From: Candidatus Peribacteria bacterium
GTDB lineage: Bacteria; Patescibacteriota; Gracilibacteria; Peribacterales; Peribacteraceae
Direction of reading: 5' to 3'
Length of the DNA stretch: 45,640 nucleotides
NCBI GenBank assembly: GCA_943357915.1
Contig: CALRGQ010000005.1
Coordinates: 1-45,640, forward strand
A program made the position numbers and the translations under genes. Shown piece by piece: positions 1-7,195 of this stretch (within the stretch, counting starts at the first letter, position 1; every line of letters starts with the position of its first letter). The notes below the pieces were generated by a model that was not told the origin of the DNA, did no database searches, and saw nothing but the letters and a program-made list of their open reading frames with translations.

Positions 1-2
1 GG

Positions 3-116
3 ATTGATGTGCCATACGAGTTCACTATTGATGTCGGACGTAATGTTGTTTCTGAGATTTTGCGTGATGGAAAAAAATTGCCAAACACCGTGCCGGTCGA
101 CGTGTTTTTTCAATAA
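3..116 (+). CDS. C-terminal fragment of an unidentified protein (5'-truncated by the window)
   Basis: Frame 3 is open from the window edge to a TAA at 114-116 and encodes about 37 residues ending VPVDVFFQ. The track shows only another frame because the start lies outside the window. A strong hairpin follows the stop directly, as expected for a real gene end. The fragment carries no recognisable domain, and I cannot name a function. Confidence 0.5.
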   Translation: MDVPYEFTIDVGRNVVSEILRDGKKLPNTVPVDVFFQ

Positions 117-117
117 A

Positions 118-143
118 AAAAGACCCCATTTCTGGAGTCTTTT
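118..143. terminator. Bidirectional intrinsic terminator
   Basis: The arm AAAAGACCCCA pairs with TGGAGTCTTTT around a 4-nt loop with one mismatch. A/T tracts flank both sides. It lies between the convergent ends of the partial gene at 3-116 and the DUF378 gene. Confidence 0.75.
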
Positions 144-157
144 CTTGAATATACCAA

Positions 158-415
158 TTACATTGGCTTTTTGCTGTCGCAGCAGCCACCTGATCCACAG
201 CCTTTGCTGCAGGAGGCTACCTTGTAGACTCCGGCAAGTCCGACGAGGATGTATACAATTGCTTCAACTTGCATCCATGAACCAACGAGCTTGTGCACGA
301 CGTTCCAGTCAGCACCGCCACCAACAAGCCATCCGAGACCAACAAGGCCCCAGTTCAGAGCGCCGACAGTCACGAGTACGCAGGCAACCATGCCTAAAGG
401 ATTTTTCTGACACAT
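158..415 (-). CDS. DUF378 family small membrane protein
   Basis: This 85-aa protein has two hydrophobic segments, roughly residues 8-32 (with the motif LNWGLVGL) and 50-66 (IVYILVGLAGVYKV). That is the characteristic arrangement of the DUF378 (YuzA-like) family, small inner-membrane proteins of unknown function. Unusually, it ends in a Cys-rich tail (CSKGCGSGGCC) that could bind metal or be oxidised; that is inference. It faces the partial gene across a shared terminator. No Shine-Dalgarno sequence is visible before the ATG, and a TATAAC-like box lies about 37 nt upstream. The family assignment is fairly safe; the cellular role is unknown. Confidence 0.8.
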   Translation of the reverse strand: MCQKNPLGMVACVLVTVGALNWGLVGLGWLVGGGADWNVVHKLVGSWMQVEAIVYILVGLAGVYKVASCSKGCGSGGCCDSKKPM

Positions 416-626
416 AACAGAAGTAGGGAAGGAATAAGAGCACTCTTGTTATAGAATTCTGGCAGGTTCACTGCAACTTTTTCCCTTGTACAAGCAGAAA
501 GATTTATGCCGAAATCATTTTTGTATACATTTGTTGAACAGAGAAGCTGCTTTCTGAACTACGGGAGGTGTATGAGGTGGCGAAAGGCGAGGGATTTTGA
601 GGAGACTGTTAATGCTAGTGCATTGA

Positions 627-632
627 TATAGT
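627..632 (+). promoter_or_regulatory. -10 box (TATAGT) of a leaderless-type promoter
   Basis: TATAGT ends 8 nt before the ATG at 641, so transcription should begin at or next to the start codon. No Shine-Dalgarno sequence is present. Confidence 0.6.
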
Positions 633-640
633 ATGTCGAC

Positions 641-1951
641 ATGCTACTGCCCCTCTTCCTCGCAATTATTTTCATTCCCATTGCCCATGCGGAATTTAGC
701 GATGTACCGGGACATCATGCCTTCCATACTTCTATTGAGTACCTTAGAAATAAGGCGGTGATCGAAGGATATGACGATGGAACGTTTAAAGCGCACGAAA
801 AAGTATCACGTGCAGAAATGGCCACTATCCTTCTCCGAGGATTCTCAAAGAGGCGATGCGCATTTACGAAGCAAGCTTTCTCCGATGTACAACCCGATAA
901 CCATGATTGGTTCGAGCCGTACGTGTGTGCGGCAACTGAGATGAAGATTATCAATGGGTATCCTGACGGAACGTTCAGGCCGAATGATGCTGTAACACTG
1001 GCCGAAGCTGCAACGATGATGGACCGAGGATTCTTACTCGAAGGACAGGCCAGATCAAGCGGGCCATTTTGGTACAAAGAAGGAGTCGCAGACTTACTAC
1101 GTCGAGGTGCTATACCCAATAGCGTCACGAATATTCATCAAAAATTGAATCGTGGGGAGGTCATGGAAATTTTGTACAGGATTTTTCATACAGACCGATC
1201 AATTGTCGAAGGATATCCGGATATTCCGCTCGAAAAATCATACGATTATTTTCCTACCTACGATGATCATTCTCATCCGTGGCGATTTAAAGACAACACA
1301 TCCCCTTACTACGAGGACATCATGCCAATCAAGGAACACTTGGCGATAGAGCATCCTCTGGGAAGTCGTAACTTTGTGCGCATTCTCTCAACAGTAAAAG
1401 AAAGAGATGCGGCCAATAGCATTGCACGGAAGAATCGTGCATGGGTTTTGCCTACAAGTTTGACCGAGAACCTCACGCCGAATTTATACGCGGTCGTGAA
1501 GGGCCCCTTCGCTATGATCGACGCAGAAGAGAGCCTCGATCACAACTCGTATCAGTCGGGATACTATTCGTCGTATCCAAAAGACAGTTACATAAAAGAC
1601 GTCGGAGCATTCCTGTGGCCGGATACCTATCCATTCGATCAGAAAGATTATCCTCCGGGGCTACTGCAAGCTATCGCGGGTCTTGTCGGAGAGGCCTCTC
1701 TGCAGAGCCTGAAATCTGACCAAATTTACTGGAGCGAAAACATGATCAATTGGCTCTGCGGTCCCACTGGTCCTGCGTACACATTCAGCTTCACATCAGA
1801 GACTCCTGTTACTTTTGCGCTATTACAAGATAGCCCCATAGGTCACTTCCAACCTCCGCATGTTGAAGAGGTAGAAAGGAATAGCTTTTACCTGAGCGTT
1901 GTCGATGCTGGACTCATTCTACAGACCATGGACTGGTCATGTTGGGACTAA
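641..1951 (+). CDS. Exported protein with SLH domains
   Basis: The 436-aa protein begins with a signal peptide (hydrophobic residues 1-15, cleavage near AHA-EF). Two clear S-layer homology domains follow: residues 19-68 (FSDVPGHHAF, GYDDGTFKA, SRAEMATIL) and about 79-131 (FSDVQPDNHDW, GYPDGTFRPNDAVTLAEA). A third, weaker one spans about 141-183. SLH domains normally anchor proteins to secondary cell-wall polymers. The C-terminal 250 residues are not recognisable and contain no obvious catalytic motif. The gene stands alone, with a leaderless-type promoter upstream and tRNA-Ile on the opposite strand downstream. It probably acts at the cell surface, perhaps as an envelope or attachment protein; the last point is inference. 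Confidence 0.8.
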   Translation: MLLPLFLAIIFIPIAHAEFSDVPGHHAFHTSIEYLRNKAVIEGYDDGTFKAHEKVSRAEMATILLRGFSKRRCAFTKQAFSDVQPDNHDWFEPYVCAATEMKIINGYPDGTFRPNDAVTLAEAATMMDRGFLLEGQARSSGPFWYKEGVADLLRRGAIPNSVTNIHQKLNRGEVMEILYRIFHTDRSIVEGYPDIPLEKSYDYFPTYDDHSHPWRFKDNTSPYYEDIMPIKEHLAIEHPLGSRNFVRILSTVKERDAANSIARKNRAWVLPTSLTENLTPNLYAVVKGPFAMIDAEESLDHNSYQSGYYSSYPKDSYIKDVGAFLWPDTYPFDQKDYPPGLLQAIAGLVGEASLQSLKSDQIYWSENMINWLCGPTGPAYTFSFTSETPVTFALLQDSPIGHFQPPHVEEVERNSFYLSVVDAGLILQTMDWSCWD

Positions 1952-1961
1952 TATTTGTAAT

Positions 1962-2038
1962 TGGTGGGCGATTCAGGACTTGAACCTGAGACCTCGACAT
2001 TATCAGTGTCGCGCTCTAACCAGCTGAGCTAATCGCCC
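1962..2038 (-). tRNA. tRNA-Ile (GAT)
   Basis: The minus strand folds into a complete cloverleaf. Acceptor GGGCGAT pairs with ATCGCCC, the D-arm begins TAGCTCAG, the anticodon loop reads CTGATAA (anticodon GAT) and the T-loop is TTCAAGT. The discriminator is A, and CCA is encoded. A TATATT box lies 13 nt upstream of the first base. Confidence 0.95.
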
Positions 2039-2077
2039 ACGTGAGTGGTGAAATATATGATTGTGGGGAAACTAGCT

Positions 2078-2110
2078 GCTTGTCTCGGCGTAGTCCTCAG
2101 ACGAAGACGG
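2078..2110. repeat. Interspersed palindromic repeat, copy 1
   Basis: The segment beginning GCTTGTCTCGGCGTAG resembles the sequence beginning GCTTGCCCGGCGTAG at 18373-18404. Both share CGGCGTAG and a downstream GCGAAG/ACGAAG, and both can form a hairpin. It looks like a small REP-type family; the copy here abuts a tRNA fragment. Confidence 0.45.
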
Positions 2111-2111
2111 A

Positions 2112-2125
2112 AGCTAATCGCCCAC
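2112..2125 (-). repeat. Truncated 5' copy of tRNA-Ile
   Basis: On the minus strand GTGGGCGATTAGCT exactly repeats the 5' end (and the base before it) of the tRNA-Ile gene, 85 nt upstream of the intact copy. It is followed at once by a palindromic interspersed sequence and not by the rest of a tRNA. Confidence 0.6.
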
Positions 2126-2291
2126 AGTAATACCGGCGATGAAAGAAAGAACAGCGAATTGTGATAGGCGAGTTGCCCGTAGCCCGCTAAGGGTACGAAC
2201 TCGCGGGACATCGGTCAATACGAAAGCGTGAAGCTGTCATAAATCAGGTCTCCGCACGTCATTGTACTATCTGCTCATTCCTCCAATCCTC

Positions 2292-2588
2292 ATGCAACCA
2301 TACGATACCTACCCGCCGATGATGAATGGTTTTTTCACGACACAGACAGCTGCGGCGATGCTTCCGGTTCTGTTTCTCATTGTTGCGCTCGAACTTATCT
2401 TCAAGAGCTTCGCACTGTGGCGTGCGGCGCGCATGGGCATGACGGGATGGTTCGCCGCTTTGCTGGTTATCAATTCAGCGGGCATCTTCCCACTGCTGTT
2501 TTTGGTATTCACGAATGCGCAATACGAAGCATTTAATGTTTTTCCTCCACGGAGCATCGTCAAAAAGAAGCGCAGTACGAAAGCGTGA
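2292..2588 (+). CDS. DUF5652 family membrane protein
   Basis: The 98-aa protein has two transmembrane helices (about residues 21-43 and 51-72) joined by a short basic segment. The stretch ALWRAARMGMTGWF followed by LLVINSAGIFPLLFL is the hallmark of DUF5652, a small integral-membrane family common in CPR bacteria and without a known function. The tail is basic (VKKKRSTKA) and should face the cytoplasm. The track starts at TTG 2262; I prefer the ATG at 2292. A TACTAT hexamer at 2265-2270 gives a short leader. The final codons contain the 12-nt hairpin sequence repeated elsewhere nearby. Confidence 0.75.
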   Translation: MQPYDTYPPMMNGFFTTQTAAAMLPVLFLIVALELIFKSFALWRAARMGMTGWFAALLVINSAGIFPLLFLVFTNAQYEAFNVFPPRSIVKKKRSTKA

Positions 2589-2666
2589 GTAACTGTTTGA
2601 AGAAATTTGCCCTTGAATAGTCCATTGTTTTTCTATATAATTCCTATAGTTTTCCACTATATAGTT

Positions 2667-2888
2667 ATGCAAACCTCCATTGCTATTGATCAAGTCACGA
2701 GAGATCGAGCGGCTAAGCGCGCTAAAATTGAGCGTTTGCCATTAGCTGCTGTTGTGCGACTACTCTTGAACGATTACGCCGATGGTCATCTGAGTATCGG
2801 AGTTCGTACTCTCGCTGAGCCTCTCGATGTCGATGCAAAAACCCAGAAAAAAATGGATGCAGTTGTGGAAAAATGGCGTGCGAAGTAG
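2667..2888 (+). CDS. Solitary ribbon-helix-helix protein, RelB/DinJ-like
   Basis: From ATG 2667 the product is 73 aa and starts MQTSIAIDQVTRDRAAKRAK. This short strand followed by two helices (with LPLAAVVRLLLNDYADG) fits a ribbon-helix-helix DNA-binding fold like RelB/DinJ antitoxins. The C-terminus (KKMDAVVEKWRAK) is a charged helix. The 20-aa N-terminal extension in the track is translated promoter-like AT-rich sequence with several TATA boxes, so the internal ATG is preferred. No toxin gene follows: 2889-3028 contains no convincing ORF. It may be an orphan antitoxin or a simple repressor; the exact family is uncertain. Confidence 0.5.
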   Translation: MQTSIAIDQVTRDRAAKRAKIERLPLAAVVRLLLNDYADGHLSIGVRTLAEPLDVDAKTQKKMDAVVEKWRAK

Positions 2889-3028
2889 AAGCAAGAATGA
2901 TGCCATCGGGAAGAACATCAGCATCAAAAATCCAGCATTCAAGAAGTGCTTGCTCCGCTATCTTGATCTACTCAGTGAAGATATTTCGTTCCAACGATGC
3001 ACATCATATGACACGAAAGCGTGAGTAC

Positions 3029-3958
3029 CTACTGTGTGTAGATCTCGGTAACGCTGGTGCCACTTTCTACATGCCGAATCACTTCCGCCAGCATTGGAGC
3101 AATTGCGAGTACGGTGAGACCTGAGAATGCACCAGCTTTCACAGGCATGCTATCCGTGACGACGACTTCTTTAAATGCGGCTTTGGTGAGGTTTTCATGA
3201 GCTTTGCCGGAAAATACCGGATGCGTCACTGCGGCGTAGACATCGGCGAGTGCACCGCGTTTTAGGAGTGCCTGCTTAGCCGGGATCATCGAGGAACCGG
3301 TATCGATCATGTCATCAAAGATGATGCAGGTCTTGCCCTCGATCTCGCCGACAACTTCTACTATTTCAGCTTCATGATGTGCAGTGCGATTTTTGTGCAT
3401 GATCGCTAAATCAGCACCCAGTAGATCAGCAAATTTCTTTGCGCGTTTGGCGCCGCCGGCGTCCGGAGCGACCACGACGGTGTTTTTGAGATTCTTCTTG
3501 CGGAAATAATCAGCAAAGATCATTCGTGCGTCCAGTGCATCGACAGGCACACTGAAGAATCCTTGGATTTGATCCGAATGGAGATCCAGCGTGATCACGT
3601 GATCAGCACCTGCGCTTTCTAGGAGCTGCGCCACCAGTTTGGCAGAAATAGGCTCACGTGGCTGCGCTACACGATCCTGACGAGCGTAGGGAAAATGCGG
3701 GATGATGACGTGGACAGCACTTGCGAAGCTAAGCTTGGCGGCTTGGCACATCAAATACAGTTCCATGAGATCTTCATTCGGATTCAGTGTGCCAGTTTGC
3801 AAAATATAGACGTCTTTGCCGCGGAGAGTCTCTCCGTACTTCACATATCGCTCACCGCAGCTAAATGCTTTCAGAGAAACTTTGCCAAGCTGAGCCCCCA
3901 GTTCTTTCGCAAGAGCTGTTGCGAGTAGGGGATGCGATGATCCGGCGAAGAGGTGCAT
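3029..3958 (-). CDS. prs: Ribose-phosphate pyrophosphokinase (PRPP synthetase)
   Basis: The enzyme makes PRPP from ribose-5-phosphate and ATP, feeding nucleotide, His/Trp and NAD synthesis. From ATG 3958 it is 309 aa, the normal family length. Visible motifs are the catalytic loop RQDRVAQPREPIS (93-105), DLHSDQIQGFF (125-135), APDAGGAKRA (164-173) and the PRPP-binding loop DDMIDTGSS (215-223). The track's 58-residue N-terminal extension lacks family similarity. A perfect TATAAT lies 7 nt upstream of ATG 3958, which fixes the start and suggests a leaderless mRNA. It is transcribed divergently from the gene at 4025. ComF, also a PRPP-fold protein, is encoded elsewhere in the window. Confidence 0.95.
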   Translation of the reverse strand: MHLFAGSSHPLLATALAKELGAQLGKVSLKAFSCGERYVKYGETLRGKDVYILQTGTLNPNEDLMELYLMCQAAKLSFASAVHVIIPHFPYARQDRVAQPREPISAKLVAQLLESAGADHVITLDLHSDQIQGFFSVPVDALDARMIFADYFRKKNLKNTVVVAPDAGGAKRAKKFADLLGADLAIMHKNRTAHHEAEIVEVVGEIEGKTCIIFDDMIDTGSSMIPAKQALLKRGALADVYAAVTHPVFSGKAHENLTKAAFKEVVVTDSMPVKAGAFSGLTVLAIAPMLAEVIRHVESGTSVTEIYTQ

Positions 3959-3965
3959 CAGCTCT

Positions 3966-3971
3966 ATTATA
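3966..3971 (-). promoter_or_regulatory. -10 box (TATAAT) of prs
   Basis: A consensus TATAAT on the minus strand, 7 nt before the prs ATG, with no Shine-Dalgarno sequence between. Confidence 0.7.
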
Positions 3972-4011
3972 CCATAGAATCGTTCGTTAGTTTTTGGTGA
4001 ATTTCTGCAGG

Positions 4012-4017
4012 TATACT
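4012..4017 (+). promoter_or_regulatory. -10 box (TATACT) for the gene at 4025
   Basis: TATACT lies 7 nt before the GTG start at 4025. With the prs -10 box about 45 nt away, this forms a compact divergent promoter pair. Confidence 0.6.
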
Positions 4018-4024
4018 CTCGTTC

Positions 4025-4519
4025 GTGCACCGCCAAACGTCGCCCATCAGTCCCCAGCGAATACTTCTTGATGCCATTCTCATCGGATGGGTGATTATCA
4101 CCATTGGTGGCGTCTACAGGACGTTTACCCATCAGACACCACCGATACTCGCTGGACTGACTTTTTTTAGTTACGGCATGCTGGCGCCGTATCAGAAGGA
4201 TAGTGATATCAATACAGAGCCAGTCGTGATCGCATGGGATGCATCTGGTGCAAGCACACTTTTGCGGATCGAGAAATATTTTCCCGGTGTCCGTGGCGAA
4301 CGTAATTCACGGATGAGACTCGAAAAAATGAAGCAAGATTTACCAAGTATGCAGAGTCAGTACAAACCGATCCTCACGCAGATTTTGCAGCATGAACGCG
4401 CGGCTGGGCATGAGTATGTCCGTTTGGATTTGGTCTGGGAAACGTGGCCGCGGTCGCCACTGGGTTATGACGCGCTCCGTATGCAATCAGAACGTTATTT
4501 CATTACGCAGATCCCATGA
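4025..4519 (+). CDS. Membrane-anchored protein of unknown function, partner of the HTTM protein
   Basis: The 164-aa protein starts at GTG, 7 nt after a TATACT box. Hydrophobic segments at about residues 13-30 and 40-52 are followed by a soluble, charged C-terminal region of about 110 residues that contains many Arg and Trp residues (LVWETWPRSP). The next gene starts within its last four bases (ATGA overlap at 4516-4519), so the two are translationally coupled and probably work together. Small membrane proteins often accompany HTTM proteins, but I do not recognise this one as a named family. Confidence 0.6.
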   Translation: MHRQTSPISPQRILLDAILIGWVIITIGGVYRTFTHQTPPILAGLTFFSYGMLAPYQKDSDINTEPVVIAWDASGASTLLRIEKYFPGVRGERNSRMRLEKMKQDLPSMQSQYKPILTQILQHERAAGHEYVRLDLVWETWPRSPLGYDALRMQSERYFITQIP

Positions 4520-5421
4520 TTTCTACGTTCACGCATCGTTACGACCATTTCTTTCACCAGGAGACTTCACCGCATTTGCTTGCCATTGTTCGTATCGCGC
4601 TTGGACTTTTCGTTATGCTCTACTGGTATACGCAATGGTCGTTCGCACGCCTTTTTTCGACGGATGGCATATTTTTTCCGCTCGTGCAGATGTCAGATCC
4701 CATCAGTTTTTTTCTGCTTCATCCGCCGTTGTGGTTTATGCACAGCTTCTTTGCTTTGGTATTTTTGTTTCTGACGTTCTTTACGGTCGGGTTCCGTACT
4801 CGCACCAGTGCCTTCGTCATCCTTATGGCGTTCGCGTACTTTCATTTTTTGTCGCAGTGGCAGATGATGACATCTTTTTATCGGCTGTTCTGTTTTTCGT
4901 TTGTCGTCTTTCTTATACCTGGTGGTGACCGTGCGTTTTCAGTGGCGATGTGGCAAAAGCACGGATCATTGTTTGCATGGGAACCGGTCTCGATTTTTTC
5001 TCAACGGTTGCTGTCATTTCAGGTCACCGCCACGTACTTCTGTGTCAGTTGGCAGAAGCTGCTTATTCCTGAGTGGTTCAGTGGAGGAATGTTGCTACAG
5101 GGTTTTACCGGCCGCTGGGCGACGCCCGTTGGGTTTTGGCTAGCTCGGACGTTATCTCCTCGCGTGATCGATGCCATGCTGCTTGTGAGTATATTTGGTG
5201 AGTGTCTTATGCCGTTTATGTTTTGGATTAGACGACTACAGCCTTTTGCCTTCATCTTTGGTTTTCTGTTTCATACGATGATCACGTTCACGCTGAATAT
5301 TTGGGAATTCCAGTTTTTGGTGCCGCTCTATATCGTATTCTTACGTCCGGATGAGATCTTTGAGTTCTGCCGAAGACGGAGCAGGGGACGAATCAGCGTG
5401 CATCCGGCGATGCCCGCTTGA
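4516..5421 (+). CDS. HTTM-domain (vitamin K-dependent gamma-carboxylase-like) membrane protein
   Basis: The 301-aa polytopic protein has about seven hydrophobic helices and fits the HTTM family in order: an N-terminal helix with RIALGLFVMLYW, the loop VGFRTRTSAFVIL, PGGDRAFSV around residue 135, and a WQK...W..GG...G segment near 180, followed by ECLMPFMFWIRR. HTTM proteins are bacterial relatives of the membrane region of vitamin K-dependent gamma-carboxylase, and their reaction in bacteria is mostly unknown. The catalytic Lys pair of the true carboxylase cannot be assigned here. It overlaps the upstream gene by 4 nt, forming a two-gene operon. Confidence 0.7.
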   Translation: MISTFTHRYDHFFHQETSPHLLAIVRIALGLFVMLYWYTQWSFARLFSTDGIFFPLVQMSDPISFFLLHPPLWFMHSFFALVFLFLTFFTVGFRTRTSAFVILMAFAYFHFLSQWQMMTSFYRLFCFSFVVFLIPGGDRAFSVAMWQKHGSLFAWEPVSIFSQRLLSFQVTATYFCVSWQKLLIPEWFSGGMLLQGFTGRWATPVGFWLARTLSPRVIDAMLLVSIFGECLMPFMFWIRRLQPFAFIFGFLFHTMITFTLNIWEFQFLVPLYIVFLRPDEIFEFCRRRSRGRISVHPAMPA

Positions 5422-5423
5422 GG

Positions 5424-5429
5424 TATAGT
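5424..5429 (+). promoter_or_regulatory. -10 box (TATAGT) for the PRC-barrel gene
   Basis: TATAGT lies 9 nt before ATG 5439 and just downstream of the HTTM stop codon, so this gene has its own start site. Confidence 0.6.
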
Positions 5430-5438
5430 GAGGCACAC

Positions 5439-6002
5439 ATGCATCTTCGTTCTTCTCAGATTCGCGGAATACCGGTCATCGATGATGGTTCGCAGCAGAT
5501 TGCAGGGTTTCTCAATGCTCCGTTTATCGATCCTGATACCGGACGCATTTTTGGTTTTTTCGTGTTTTCTGCCATGATTGGCGTTAGCGATCTTTTTCTG
5601 CAGACACCAGACATAGTCGCATGGGGCACACGAGTCCATGTCCGCAGTGCAGACTGCCTTTCGCCGCCGGAGGAACTGATTCGTTTGAGGAGTTTTTTTG
5701 AAGATCCTCGTCGTGTCATCGGTCAAACTATTCGGACCAAAGAGACGAATCGGAAGCTTGGTATCTGTAGTGACGTGCAGTTCAATACGCGTCATTTCAT
5801 GACTGAATGGATTTTCCCTCGCAAGTTCTTTATTGCCCGGCAGCCTCTCCCAATGACCGACGTTCTTGAGGTAACGCCGGAGGCGATCTGGGTGAAAGAT
5901 CCTCTTAGGCCTCAAAAAATAGAAGTGCCAGCAGAAGAATCCGTGATGAGCGCAGTTCTGCCGGATGTATTGCCTGCCGTTCAAACGAGACGAAAGTCTT
6001 GA
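5439..6002 (+). CDS. PRC-barrel domain protein
   Basis: From ATG 5439 the product is 187 aa. Residues 1-80 look like a PRC-barrel: a first strand with RSSQIRGIPVIDD followed by GFLNAPFIDPDTGRIFGFFV. A second half-repeat around residues 88-165 contains RVIGQTIRTKETNRKLG and DVLEVTPEAIWVKD, again PRC-like. PRC barrels occur in RimM, photosynthetic reaction centres and many small adaptor proteins. No catalytic residues are expected. The track start (TTG 5418) lies before the promoter and is rejected. Its cellular partner is unknown. Confidence 0.6.
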   Translation: MHLRSSQIRGIPVIDDGSQQIAGFLNAPFIDPDTGRIFGFFVFSAMIGVSDLFLQTPDIVAWGTRVHVRSADCLSPPEELIRLRSFFEDPRRVIGQTIRTKETNRKLGICSDVQFNTRHFMTEWIFPRKFFIARQPLPMTDVLEVTPEAIWVKDPLRPQKIEVPAEESVMSAVLPDVLPAVQTRRKS

Positions 6003-6009
6003 AACAAAA

Positions 6010-6033
6010 AAACCCTCCGCGAGGGGAGGGTTT
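6010..6033. terminator. Intrinsic terminator, mainly for the minus-strand pilin gene
   Basis: AAACCCTCC pairs perfectly with GGAGGGTTT around a 6-nt loop. The A-run at 6006-6012 becomes a T-run on the minus strand. It lies between the convergent ends at 6002 and 6063. Confidence 0.85.
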
Positions 6034-6062
6034 GAATTCTTATGTACGTAGTCTCTTTGCGC

Positions 6063-6416
6063 TTAGGCTCCGAAGAGGTTATTGACCAAGCTGACGATGA
6101 CGCGAGCGAAGAGAATCACGATAATACCGATCACAACGTAAATGATCGTTTGCTTGGCCTTGTCCTTCTGAGCTTCATCTCCGCCTGAGATGATGAGTCT
6201 GATGCCGGCGACGATAACGAAGATAACGGCAATCAAGAGAATAAAGTTAAGAACAACTCCCACGACCTCAATAATGATCGACATGATGTCATCGACAGTT
6301 GTTCCTTCTTGGAGACCCTGAATCGTTCCCGGATCAGGGAGAGCGGCGAACGCTTTACCAACAGCAAACTGCGTGGCGGCGAATGCACCGGTTACTTGAG
6401 CGAGAAATTTTTTCAT
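6063..6416 (-). CDS. VirB2/TrbC-like pilin-type small membrane protein
   Basis: The 117-aa protein has a signal-peptide-like N-terminus ending AFA near residue 24, a short polar stretch (LPDPGTIQGLQEGTT) and two long hydrophobic helices (about 47-73 and 88-110) separated by a charged loop (SGGDEAQKDKAKQ). This layout is typical of the TrbC/VirB2 pilin-like proteins that occur in large numbers in CPR genomes, often without a full type IV secretion locus. No other secretion genes are next to it. It may form a surface filament or act as a membrane protein; the function is not proven by sequence. Confidence 0.7.
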   Translation of the reverse strand: MKKFLAQVTGAFAATQFAVGKAFAALPDPGTIQGLQEGTTVDDIMSIIIEVVGVVLNFILLIAVIFVIVAGIRLIISGGDEAQKDKAKQTIIYVVIGIIVILFARVIVSLVNNLFGA

Positions 6417-6492
6417 AGAGAGGTTTGGTGAGAGGAAACGTTGGTCATTATCTAGGGCTGAGCGTTACTCCGCAAGTGCATTTGTCCTAGTT

Positions 6493-7038
6493 TTACTCTT
6501 TATGCAAAAAGGCGAGAATGATGATGAGCAGTGCGGGTAGTGCAAACCAGAGTTCTTGATAGACAATCATCAACTGCATCAGCGTGGAACTGGCAGGGGA
6601 TGCGTTTGCTATCAATCCAGCATCCAATATTCCGCTACCGGCGGCGTAACTCAGGATCGTGGAGACAATCAGTCCAGCTGCGGCGAAGCCAAAGAGTCCG
6701 GTATAAACTAGCGTGAGGATAGAACCGGCTTCTTTATCGTACGATACAAATATCCCGGACTTAATCATGAAGATGATGATGCAGAGTGCGAAGAGAATGA
6801 TCTTTGCGAGTGCGATCATCGTGGCATCAAGCGGAATTCCCATCGATGCCATTGTGACGCCAGAACTTTCTAGTATCTGCGCTAGTAGGTGCCTAAGGCC
6901 TTCTACTGTGATTGATGCAATATAGGTACCAAGAATGATCATCATTGATTTCGGTTTTCCTATGATGAAAATATAGCTCATCACGATGGCGAAACAGGCA
7001 ACGATGAACAGATCCAAGCTCAGTGATATCTGGGGCAT
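6493..7038 (-). CDS. Polytopic membrane protein of unknown function
   Basis: The 181-aa protein is almost entirely hydrophobic with about five transmembrane helices (near residues 7-26, 30-52, 74-95, 107-130 and 152-178). It ends in a short basic tail (HKE). No conserved polar motif allows a family assignment. A TACACT box 7 nt before the ATG indicates its own leaderless-type promoter. It is downstream of nothing and upstream of the pilin-like gene on the same strand, about 75 nt away, so the two may be co-transcribed. Confidence 0.6.
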   Translation of the reverse strand: MPQISLSLDLFIVACFAIVMSYIFIIGKPKSMMIILGTYIASITVEGLRHLLAQILESSGVTMASMGIPLDATMIALAKIILFALCIIIFMIKSGIFVSYDKEAGSILTLVYTGLFGFAAAGLIVSTILSYAAGSGILDAGLIANASPASSTLMQLMIVYQELWFALPALLIIILAFLHKE

Positions 7039-7045
7039 GGGTGTT

Positions 7046-7051
7046 AGTGTA
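7046..7051 (-). promoter_or_regulatory. -10 box (TACACT) for the gene at 7038
   Basis: TACACT on the minus strand lies 7 nt before the ATG, without a Shine-Dalgarno sequence. Confidence 0.5.
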
Positions 7052-7065
7052 GCGGAACAGATTTA

Positions 7066-7190
7066 TGAAGAGTGAAGAGTGAAAAGTAAAAAAATGGACG
7101 ATTATAAAGCGTAATACTGCTACTATCAGATCGTATCTACTCTTCTTTGCTACTGTTATTTTTCACTTTTCATTTTTAGTTCTTCACTTC
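7066..7190. repeat. Inverted-arm repeat built from GAAAAGTG-type units
   Basis: A purine-rich left arm with GAGTGAAAAGTAAAAAAA is mirrored by a pyrimidine-rich right arm with TTTTTCACTTTTCATTTTT. About 70 nt separate the arms. It fills the divergent region between the membrane gene at 7038 and truB. Related arms occur at 15878-15915, 27285-27358 and 32764-32888. Confidence 0.6.
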
Positions 7191-7195
7191 TATTT

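Larger units (their letters stand above)
2220..3024. repeat. Three copies of the 12-nt hairpin ACGAAAGCGTGA
   Basis: Identical 12-mers lie at 2220-2231, 2577-2588 and 3013-3024. Each forms a small ACG-AAAG-CGT stem-loop. The second contains the stop codon of the DUF5652 gene and the third lies just beyond the 3' end of prs. Only these three short sites, and not the sequence between them, make up the repeat. Confidence 0.4.

Noticed and set aside
2827-3124. Toxin gene after the ribbon-helix-helix protein
   Set aside because: The ORFs 2827-3024 and 2873-3124 overlap the antitoxin-like gene or prs, start inside it and show no toxin motif.
5328-5984. 218-aa minus-strand ORF opposite the PRC-barrel gene
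   Set aside because: It is a shadow of 5439-6002, which has a promoter, a sensible start and domain similarity.
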